Part shown: positions 1-5,308 of the stretch, piece by piece
Position numbering within the stretch: the first letter of the stretch is position 1
How the letters are laid out: each line of letters opens with the position of its first letter
Assembly (NCBI GenBank): GCA_009936895.1
Contig: JAACDS010000148.1
Location: forward strand, 1 to 6,519
DNA from: Pseudomonadota bacterium
GTDB taxonomy: Bacteria; Pseudomonadota; Gammaproteobacteria; Pseudomonadales; Azotimanducaceae
Direction: 5' to 3'
Length of the DNA stretch: 6,519 nucleotides
Notes under the pieces: model-generated
Seen by the model: only the letters and a program-made list of their open reading frames with translations
What the model was told of the DNA's origin: nothing
The model's database searches: none
Translations under genes and position numbers: made by a program

Positions 1-453
1 ACCGCCGACAATGACCAAGTTGGCATCTGGGCGCATGCCTTCGCGCAGGCCATCCACGTCGTCCATGGTGCGAAGGTAGTGAATGCCTGGTAAACCCGAA
101 CCCTTGATCGACAATTTGCGGGGCCTCGATCCCGTGCTGATCAGCAGATGGTCGTAAGACAGGGCTTCGTCGGTATTTAACGCTACGGTTTTTGCCACGG
201 TATCAATGGCGGTTGCCGTGATGCTCAGTTTCATCGTGATGTTGCGGTCGGCATAAAACGATTCAGCGCGCAGATACACTTTGTCGGCACTTTGTTCACC
301 CTTCAGATACGCCTTAGACAGCGGCGGACGCTGATAGGGGATATGCGCTTCCTCACCGATGATGGTGATATCACCTTCATACTTGGCTTGCCGCAGACTG
401 GCTGCCGCCTGACCGGCCGCATGGCCTGCTCCGATAATTACGACTCCTGACAT
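1..453 (-). CDS. FAD-dependent pyridine nucleotide-disulfide oxidoreductase, ferredoxin/rubredoxin reductase type (N-terminal part, cut by window edge)
   Basis: The gene reads leftward from an ATG at 453-451 and stays open for 151 codons to base 1, so the C-terminal part lies outside the window. Seen: an N-terminal FAD-binding Rossmann motif (VVIIGAGHAAG, residues 4-14, a GxGxxA variant), the segment PYQRPPLSK at 39-47 typical of ferredoxin, putidaredoxin and rhodocoxin reductases, the flavin-contacting LLISTGSRPR at 103-112, and the start of the second, NAD(P)H-binding Rossmann motif (LVIVGG, 146-151) where the window ends. Known of the family: these cytosolic enzymes move electrons from NAD(P)H through FAD to a small iron-sulfur protein serving oxygenases or other redox enzymes. 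A GAGG Shine-Dalgarno lies 8 bases before the ATG. The gene diverges from an FMN enzyme across 92 bases. Its partner protein is not visible, so the physiological acceptor is unknown; a nitrite-reductase- or AIF-like relative is possible. Confidence 0.9.
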   Translation of the reverse strand, partial: MSGVVIIGAGHAAGQAAASLRQAKYEGDITIIGEEAHIPYQRPPLSKAYLKGEQSADKVYLRAESFYADRNITMKLSITATAIDTVAKTVALNTDEALSYDHLLISTGSRPRKLSIKGSGLPGIHYLRTMDDVDGLREGMRPDANLVIVGG

Positions 454-491
454 CACGCTATCCTCAAGGTTCAACAGCCAGTGAGTTTACC

Positions 492-520
492 TTGTCCGAT
501 GACTTCGAGGCAGCTAACTT
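492..520 (+). promoter_or_regulatory. Candidate sigma70-type promoter for the FMN dehydrogenase gene
   Basis: TTGTCC at 492-497 matches four of six bases of the -35 consensus. After a 17-base spacer, TAACTT at 515-520 matches three of six bases of the -10. Transcription would start near 527, giving a short leader just covering the ribosome binding site at 531-537. The spacer between the two divergent genes must hold promoters in both directions, but I found no convincing leftward one. This is a weak pattern match only. Confidence 0.2.
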
Positions 521-545
521 TGGGGTCATTGAGGGAGAAGCGTGG

Positions 546-1634
546 ATGTCTGAGAAAAAAACGGAAGAATTTCGCAGCCTGACCGAAATGGTGCAGCTGG
601 CGCGGAAGCATTTGGATCGCGGTGACTGGGATTATTTGGTCGGTGCTGCCGATACCGAAGCAAGTCTGCGGCGAAATCGGGCGGCACTGGAATCTTGGGT
701 CTTTAAACCGCGGATTCTTAACGATGTCAGTAAGGTCAATGTCGAGTCTGCACTGCTGGGCAGTGCTATGCGTATTCCGGTTATTTTGCCGCCCATTGGT
801 TCTGTGCAAGCATTTGAGGCCGGAGGAGGCACCAGTGTGGCGAAAGCCGCCCAAGATTTTGGCATTCTGCAAATCCTCAGTTCCGCTTGTGCACCAGACT
901 ACGAAACCGTTGCTCGCGATGTCCCCGGCGATCGAATTTACCAGCTCTACTTGGTGGGCGATGAAGCATGGATGGACGATCATATTTCCCGTGCCTTGGC
1001 TGCCGGCTACACGGGCTTTTGCTTGACCGCAGATACCCAAGTCTATTCCCGTCGGGAGCGTGATGTGATGAAGGGCTATGTGCCGATGTCAGGCCGTTCG
1101 GCGACCGCAGGTGGAGATTTTTCGCACCAAGCCAGCATGACCTGGGATACCGTTGCCCACATCAAGGAAAAACATGACATACCACTGGTGGTGAAGGGCG
1201 TGATGCATGGTGACGATGCCAGTCGCTGTGTCGAGGCCGGGGTAGATGTGGTGTACATATCGAATCATGGCGGTCGTCAGCTCGACCATACCAAGGCCTG
1301 TATAGACGCATTGCCCGAGGTCGCGGCCGCGGTGGCAGGCCGTGTACCGGTTGTGGTCGACGGTGGTTTTATGCGCGGCGCCGACGTGGTCAAGGGTCTT
1401 TGTTTGGGAGCGGATTTTGTCGGTATGGGACGGTTCGAGGGTCTGGCCATGGCTGCCGGAGGTAGTGCGGGCTTGATGCGAGGCTTGAAAATCCTCGAAC
1501 AGGAAATTCGTATCAGTATGGCGCTGCTGGGTGCGCCGGATCTGGCCGCGCTGAACCCCACTCTATTGGAAAGAGCGCAGCCATTGGCGGAGCCCAGCGT
1601 GCTCAGTGCCTTTCCCTTGTTGGAAGACTACTGA
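546..1634 (+). CDS. FMN-dependent alpha-hydroxy acid dehydrogenase/oxidase (lactate dehydrogenase / glycolate oxidase family)
   Basis: A complete 362-residue TIM-barrel flavoenzyme that oxidises an L-2-hydroxy acid to the 2-keto acid. Seen, by alignment from memory to spinach glycolate oxidase: Tyr30 (family Tyr24), QLY with Tyr135 (Tyr129), Asp163 in LTADT, Arg169/170, Lys217 in VVKGV, and the signature SNHGGRQLD at 239-247 with catalytic base His241 and substrate-binding Arg244. The FMN phosphate site is DGGFMRGADVVKGLCLGAD (271-289) followed by GMGR. All catalytic residues are present, so it should be active. The stretch between RRE (169-171) and TW (199-200) is shorter than in plant glycolate oxidase. 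The start is ATG at 546, 8 bases after GAGGGAG (531-537); an in-frame TTG at 492 lacks such a site. There is no signal peptide or membrane segment. Exact substrate (lactate, glycolate, mandelate or another) and acceptor (oxygen, quinone or protein) cannot be told from sequence, so no gene symbol is given. Confidence 0.93.
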   Translation: MSEKKTEEFRSLTEMVQLARKHLDRGDWDYLVGAADTEASLRRNRAALESWVFKPRILNDVSKVNVESALLGSAMRIPVILPPIGSVQAFEAGGGTSVAKAAQDFGILQILSSACAPDYETVARDVPGDRIYQLYLVGDEAWMDDHISRALAAGYTGFCLTADTQVYSRRERDVMKGYVPMSGRSATAGGDFSHQASMTWDTVAHIKEKHDIPLVVKGVMHGDDASRCVEAGVDVVYISNHGGRQLDHTKACIDALPEVAAAVAGRVPVVVDGGFMRGADVVKGLCLGADFVGMGRFEGLAMAAGGSAGLMRGLKILEQEIRISMALLGAPDLAALNPTLLERAQPLAEPSVLSAFPLLEDY

Positions 1635-1646
1635 GCCGGAACTGTT

Positions 1647-1979
1647 TTAACGGTCCGTAGGCAAAGGCATCGGGAATGCGGTCACGGTGCTGCCGTCGGT
1701 GGACGTAATTTTCGCGACACCCTCTTTTTCTACCTCATCGATGCGGACCACTGCGTGCATGGGGATGAATGAACGCTGCACGCCTTCAAATTCATTGCGC
1801 AACTTTTCTTCACTGGGATCGATCACAAGCTGGGACTTGGTGCCGAAGGTGTAGTCTTCGATTTCCACAAAACCATACAGTTCGCTCTGATATATGTTGC
1901 GTGCATAGACCTCGTAAACTTGACCGTTATTCTGAAACAGGATGCGGTACACGTGTTGCTTTTCGTCTTTGCTGGCCAT
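1647..1979 (-). CDS. DUF1820 family protein of unknown function
   Basis: A 110-residue soluble protein without signal peptide or membrane segment. I recognise it as the DUF1820 family from its pattern: YRILFQNNGQVYEVYARNIY (11-30), LYGFVEIEDYTFG (34-46), LVIDPSEEKLRNEFEGVQ (51-68) and SFIPMHAVVRIDEVEKEG (70-87). Alternating hydrophobic and polar residues suggest a mostly beta fold, which is inference. The function is not known to me. The start is ATG at 1979-1977 with a strong GAGGTGA ribosome binding site (1995-1989) 9 bases upstream. It is divergent from miaB, and I recall a similar neighbourhood in Pseudomonas, though I could not check this. Its stop lies 12 bases from the stop of the convergent FMN dehydrogenase gene, leaving no room for a separate terminator. 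It appears to be transcribed alone. Confidence 0.88.
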   Translation of the reverse strand: MASKDEKQHVYRILFQNNGQVYEVYARNIYQSELYGFVEIEDYTFGTKSQLVIDPSEEKLRNEFEGVQRSFIPMHAVVRIDEVEKEGVAKITSTDGSTVTAFPMPLPTDR

Positions 1980-2015
1980 GGTGCTGGGTCACCTCGAATT
2001 GCGTGAGAAGATAGT

Positions 2016-2029
2016 TGGGGATAACCCCA
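2016..2029. repeat. Short perfect inverted repeat TGGGG-ATAA-CCCCA
   Basis: Five-base arms separated by ATAA lie 36 bases before the DUF1820 start codon, in the spacer shared with miaB. In RNA it would make a small GC-rich hairpin in the 5' leader of the DUF1820 transcript; in DNA it could be a small operator. No T-tract follows on either strand, so it is not an intrinsic terminator. The function is unknown and chance is possible. Confidence 0.35.
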
Positions 2030-2125
2030 GTGATTTCAAGCAGCCAGGGTGTTTGCCGCCTCTTTTATGGCGCTTGTGGTGCCGGTGTTTGCACGATTCA
2101 TTCTGGGTATTCGTAAAGGATCGCG

Positions 2126-2131
2126 TATACT
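2126..2131 (+). promoter_or_regulatory. Candidate -10 element of the miaB operon promoter
   Basis: TATACT at 2126-2131 matches five of six bases of the sigma70 -10 consensus and sits 32 bases before the miaB ATG, predicting a start of transcription near 2138 and a leader of roughly 25 bases. No good -35 hexamer is present at 16-18 bases; the nearest sequence is TTCTGG at 2101-2106 with a 19-base spacer, so an activator or another sigma factor may be needed. E. coli ybeZYX-lnt is reported to be heat-inducible, but no clear sigma32-type element is seen here. Confidence 0.35.
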
Positions 2132-2163
2132 TTCTTCCCCCATTTTTATGGCTTTTTAGTCGC

Positions 2164-3489
2164 ATGGCGAAAAAACTGTTTGTCAAAACCCATGGCTGTC
2201 AGATGAACGAGTATGACTCGGCGCGCATGTTCGATGTGCTCAAAGACACTCAGGGCTACGAGATGGCGGCCACGGAAGAAGAAGCCGACGTACTACTGCT
2301 CGACACCTGCTCCATTCGCGAGAAAGCTCAGGAGAAAGTGTTCCACCAGCTGGGTCGCTGGCAAAAGTTGAAAAATGCTCGGCCCGACTTGGTTATTGGT
2401 GTTGGCGGCTGTGTGGCAAGTCAGGACGGCGATGCCATCATGAAGCGGGCTCCGGTGGTCGACATCGTATTTGGACCACAAACCATTCATCGGTTGCCGG
2501 ATATGATGACCCAGCGGCAACAGCAGTTGTTACCCGTGGTAGACGTGACGTTTCCCGAAGTCGAAAAGTTTGACCGGCTGCCTGAGCCCAGCGTCGATGG
2601 CCCGGCTGCCTTCGTATCGATTATGGAAGGATGCAGTAAATACTGCAGTTTCTGTGTGGTGCCCTACACGCGCGGTGAAGAAGTCAGCCGTTCGGTAGCG
2701 TCGGTGATGCAGGAGGTCGAAAACCTCGCTTCCCGAGGCGTCCGGGAGATTCATTTGCTTGGCCAGAACGTTAACTCCTATTTGGGGGATATCGATGGCG
2801 ATCACGCGGATCTGGCTGAGCTGATTTACTACGTGGCAGAGGTGCCGGGCGTGGAACGCATTCGTTTCACCACATCGCATCCTATGGATTTCTCCGACAA
2901 CCTGATTCAAGCCTACGCGGATATTCCAGCCTTGGTGGATCATCTTCATCTGCCCGTGCAGTCGGGCTCTGATCGGATCTTGGAAGCCATGAAGCGTGGC
3001 CATACGGCGGAAGAATATCGAGAGCGTATCCACAAGTTGCGTCAGGTGCGTCCGAACATCAGTTTGTCCTCCGATTTCATTGTTGGCTTTCCCGGCGAAA
3101 CCGAGGTGGAGTTTGAAGACACCATGGCGCTGATAGATGAGATTGGTTTCGATACCTCATTTAGCTTCATTTACAGCGCCCGCCCGGGTACCCCTGCGGC
3201 TGGGCTGGTGGACGAGGTTTCCGAAACCACCAAAAAAGCGTGGCTGCAGAGACTGCAGGCTCGGATCCGGGATCAAGCGGAGGCTATTGCTCAGGCGATG
3301 GTGGGAACCGAACAGCGTGTGCTGGTGATGAGCGAGGCGAAGAAGGGCGTGGGCCAACTGGCAGCACGCACGGAAAACAATCGGGTCGTGAATTTCGAAG
3401 GCGCAGCCGCATTGATGGGTGCATTCGCTAACGTGCGCATTACCGAAGCCCTTCCGAACTCTCTACGCGGCATATTGATTGATTCATAG
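2164..3489 (+). CDS. miaB: tRNA-2-methylthio-N6-dimethylallyladenosine synthase MiaB
   Basis: A 441-residue radical-SAM methylthiotransferase that converts i6A37 to ms2i6A37 in tRNAs reading codons that start with U, stabilising codon-anticodon pairing. Seen: an N-terminal UPF0004 domain (about 1-120) with the auxiliary [4Fe-4S] cysteines Cys12 (KTHGCQMNE), Cys49 (DTCSIREKA) and Cys83 (GVGGCVA). The radical-SAM cluster motif GCSKYCSFC places Cys157, Cys161 and Cys164 at the same numbers as in E. coli MiaB. The radical-SAM barrel (VPYTRG, LLGQNVNSY, HLPVQSGS, DFIVGFPGET) is followed by a C-terminal TRAM domain (about 377-441) that binds tRNA. The start is ATG at 2164, where homology begins (MAKKLFVKTHGC); the frame is open upstream to 1942, but the extra 74 residues look non-coding. 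There is no recognisable Shine-Dalgarno before the ATG. It is the first gene of the miaB-phoH-ybeY-ybeX-lnt cluster. Confidence 0.98.
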   Translation: MAKKLFVKTHGCQMNEYDSARMFDVLKDTQGYEMAATEEEADVLLLDTCSIREKAQEKVFHQLGRWQKLKNARPDLVIGVGGCVASQDGDAIMKRAPVVDIVFGPQTIHRLPDMMTQRQQQLLPVVDVTFPEVEKFDRLPEPSVDGPAAFVSIMEGCSKYCSFCVVPYTRGEEVSRSVASVMQEVENLASRGVREIHLLGQNVNSYLGDIDGDHADLAELIYYVAEVPGVERIRFTTSHPMDFSDNLIQAYADIPALVDHLHLPVQSGSDRILEAMKRGHTAEEYRERIHKLRQVRPNISLSSDFIVGFPGETEVEFEDTMALIDEIGFDTSFSFIYSARPGTPAAGLVDEVSETTKKAWLQRLQARIRDQAEAIAQAMVGTEQRVLVMSEAKKGVGQLAARTENNRVVNFEGAAALMGAFANVRITEALPNSLRGILIDS

Positions 3490-3495
3490 CCGAAA

Positions 3496-3552
3496 ATTGC
3501 TAGCCTACAAATCAGCTATCAACTTGGCCGATACGTAGTAGGCTTGAACAAT
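3496..3552 (+). promoter_or_regulatory. Imperfect inverted repeat in the miaB-phoH spacer
   Basis: AGCCTAC at 3502-3508 is complementary to GTAGGCT at 3538-3544. Flanking ATTG (3496-3499) and CAAT (3549-3552) can pair across a small internal loop, so the spacer could fold into a stem with a loop of about 29 bases. No T-run follows, so it does not look like a terminator. An overlapping weak promoter match, TTGGCC (3524-3529), 17 bases, AACAAT (3547-3552), would allow separate transcription of phoH. Which of these readings, if either, is functional is unknown. Confidence 0.3.
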
Positions 3553-3572
3553 CGCAACCTTATTGGTGAACC

Positions 3573-4682
3573 TTGCAACACATTCCTGATTCCCCCGCAA
3601 CTTTGGCGAAGAAAATCGTCCTCGAACCCAACGATCCGCTGCGGCTCTCTGCCTTGGTCGGACCCGTAGATCAGAACATCAAGCACCTGGAAAAACGTTT
3701 GGGCGTCAGTATCCGTAACCGCGGTAACGAGTTCCAACTCAGTGGCATACCCAATGCTGTACAGGCGGCGGAAGCGCTGCTGCATCAACTGTATCGGGAA
3801 ACCGTCGGTCGAGATGCCATTGAACCCGACTTCGTGCACCTGTTTTTGCAGCAGGCCGGTTTGGATGATTTGATTGCTCAGAATAATGAGGGATCGGATC
3901 GAACCGTGCCCGTCGTGGTGATGAGCGATGTGGATCGTAGTGTCGAATCCGGCAGTGACACATCAGGGGGGTCCGGCGAGCTGGTCATTCGCACGCCGAA
4001 AAAATCGATTAAGCCGCGTGGTGCAAATCAGCTGGGCTATTGCAAAGCGGTTCGTAAAAACGACATTAATTTCGGCATTGGCCCAGCGGGCACCGGCAAA
4101 ACATATTTGGCAGTGGCCTGCGCGGTGGAAGCGCTGGAGTCCCAACAGGTGTCTCGGATTTTGTTGGTCCGGCCTGCGGTAGAAGCGGGAGAAAAACTCG
4201 GTTTTTTGCCCGGCGATCTGGCACAAAAGATCGACCCATACCTGCGTCCGCTTTACGATGCCCTGTACGAAATGTTGGGCGTGGAGCGAGTGAACAAATA
4301 CATCGAGCGCAACATCATTGAGGTGGCGCCGCTGGCCTACATGCGTGGGCGTACACTGAATAATGCATTCATTATTCTGGACGAGTCGCAAAACACCACG
4401 GTTGCTCAGATGAAAATGTTTCTGACCCGAATCGGGTTTGGCTCCACCGCAGTAGTGACCGGCGATATTACCCAGATCGACTTGCCCCGGGGCGAACAGT
4501 CCGGGTTAATCAACGTGCGCGATGTCCTCGCGCAAGTCGCCGGTATCGAATTCACACACTTTGGTTCCAAGGACGTTGTTCGGCATCCCCTTGTGCAAAA
4601 AATTGTAGATGCCTACGAGTCCTATCAAGGCGACGATCGCGGGCAGCAAAACGATGATCGGCGGGGCAACGGAAGGCGCTAG
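3573..4682 (+). CDS. ybeZ: PhoH-family ATPase YbeZ
   Basis: A cytosolic PhoH-like P-loop ATPase of 369 residues, slightly longer than E. coli YbeZ. It is known to associate functionally and physically with YbeY in rRNA and RNA metabolism; its exact activity (ATPase, possibly helicase-like) is less settled. Seen: an N-terminal nucleic-acid-binding, KH-like region (LEPNDPLRLSALVG to about residue 75), a Ser/Asp/Gly-rich linker (about 103-140), Walker A GPAGTGKT (170-177), LLVRPAVEAGEKLGFLPGDL, Walker B FIILDE (266-271) continuing into SQNTT, the motif VVTGDITQIDLPRG, and DVVRHPLV near the end. A charged tail rich in Asp, Arg, Gln and Gly closes the protein. An in-frame TGA at 3567 limits the start. 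The first candidate is TTG at 3573, with GGTGA only 3 bases upstream; TTG at 3603 would leave just four residues before the conserved block and has no binding site. The stop overlaps the ybeY start by one base. Confidence 0.96.
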   Translation: MQHIPDSPATLAKKIVLEPNDPLRLSALVGPVDQNIKHLEKRLGVSIRNRGNEFQLSGIPNAVQAAEALLHQLYRETVGRDAIEPDFVHLFLQQAGLDDLIAQNNEGSDRTVPVVVMSDVDRSVESGSDTSGGSGELVIRTPKKSIKPRGANQLGYCKAVRKNDINFGIGPAGTGKTYLAVACAVEALESQQVSRILLVRPAVEAGEKLGFLPGDLAQKIDPYLRPLYDALYEMLGVERVNKYIERNIIEVAPLAYMRGRTLNNAFIILDESQNTTVAQMKMFLTRIGFGSTAVVTGDITQIDLPRGEQSGLINVRDVLAQVAGIEFTHFGSKDVVRHPLVQKIVDAYESYQGDDRGQQNDDRRGNGRR

Positions 4683-4684
4683 TG
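4671..4684 (+). promoter_or_regulatory. Ribosome binding site and overlapping stop/start that set the ybeY start
   Basis: GGAAGG at 4671-4676 lies inside the end of phoH, 5 bases before a GTG start at 4682. The phoH stop TAG (4680-4682) shares its G with that GTG, giving TAGTG. This arrangement supports the GTG as the real start and suggests translational coupling of the two partner proteins. Confidence 0.75.
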
Positions 4685-5239
4685 ATCGGCTCGACCCCGT
4701 CTGCGACATTCTCATTGGAGATACAGCTTGCGCCGGATCTTGACGATGCGCCCCTGCCGCGAATTTTGCAGGGGGAACTCGAGGCTTGTCTGATGGCTTT
4801 AACCCAAACGTTACCTGAAATAAGCGCGCAACCGCTGTCTCGGGACATCTGCCTGCGTCTGTGTGATGAGGTGGAATCTCAAGAACTGAACCGTGACTAC
4901 CGTGAGCGAGACAAGCCCACCAATGTGCTGAGTTTTGGTGTGCAGGAGCCCGAGGCCGTTTTTCCAACCCTAGAGAGTGCCGAGTCATTGAACGATGTGC
5001 CGGAAATGCCGCTGGGTGATTTGGCGATTTGTTGGCCTATCGTTGTGCGGGAAGCACGACAGCAACATAAGACAACCAGCCACCATTTAAGCCACTTGTT
5101 TATTCATGGCGTACTGCACCTGATGGGATGGGATCATGAAGTCTCAGCGGCAGCTCTGGCGATGGAAACAATTGAGCGTGCTGCTCTGGCGCAGCTGGAT
5201 ATTGCCGACCCTTACATCAGTCAGGTTGTTGATGCCTAA
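4682..5239 (+). CDS. ybeY: Endoribonuclease YbeY (16S rRNA maturation and ribosome quality control)
   Basis: A 185-residue UPF0054-family metalloprotein. Known role: a zinc-dependent single-strand endoribonuclease in 16S rRNA 3' end maturation and, with RNase R, clearance of defective 70S ribosomes. Seen: the metal-binding signature HGVLHLMGWDH at 142-152, giving ligands His142, His146 and His152, and the conserved RERDKPTNVLSF (74-85), whose Arg74 corresponds to the functionally important Arg59 of E. coli. LGDLAIC (111-117) and the C-terminal ADPY are also conserved. It is about 30 residues longer than the E. coli protein: part lies before Arg74, and about 13 residues lie in an acidic segment between SF (84-85) and LGD (111-113). 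The key residues are intact. The GTG start at 4682 has a good GGAAGG site and overlaps the phoH stop, tying its synthesis to its ATPase partner. Confidence 0.97.
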   Translation: MIGSTPSATFSLEIQLAPDLDDAPLPRILQGELEACLMALTQTLPEISAQPLSRDICLRLCDEVESQELNRDYRERDKPTNVLSFGVQEPEAVFPTLESAESLNDVPEMPLGDLAICWPIVVREARQQHKTTSHHLSHLFIHGVLHLMGWDHEVSAAALAMETIERAALAQLDIADPYISQVVDA

Positions 5240-5308
5240 CCACGCGGCTTGCAATTCATCAAAGCCTTACCTAAAACGGATGACGACAAAACATGGCCAC
5301 ACAAGCCT

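Noticed and set aside
492..545. TTG-initiated 18-residue extension of the FMN dehydrogenase
   Set aside because: The extension has no ribosome binding site and no family similarity, while ATG at 546 has GAGGGAG at ideal spacing.
471..1040. 189-codon minus-strand open frame opposite the FMN dehydrogenase
   Set aside because: Its product has no recognisable motif, and the plus strand encodes a complete enzyme with all catalytic residues, so this is a shadow frame.
1635..1675. Possible bidirectional terminator between the FMN dehydrogenase and DUF1820 genes
   Set aside because: Only a weak mismatched stem (CGGA with TCCG) exists, with no T-run on either strand.
2063..2152. Direct repeat TTTTATGGC (2063-2071 and 2144-2152)
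   Set aside because: Nine bases of AT-rich sequence in a short spacer are easily explained by chance, with no further flanking similarity.
1942..2163. 74-residue N-terminal extension of MiaB
   Set aside because: It overlaps the DUF1820 start codon region and the divergent promoter spacer, is unlike any MiaB N-terminus, and the conserved protein begins at MAKKLFVKTHGC.
2530..3033. 167-codon minus-strand open frame inside miaB
   Set aside because: It is antisense to the radical-SAM core and composed of low-plausibility, His/Arg-rich sequence.
3963..4391. 142-codon minus-strand open frame inside phoH
   Set aside because: It lies opposite the conserved Walker A/B core of PhoH and has no family features.
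4506..4988. 160-codon minus-strand open frame across the phoH-ybeY junction
   Set aside because: It is antisense to two conserved genes and to their ribosome binding site, with no recognisable domain.
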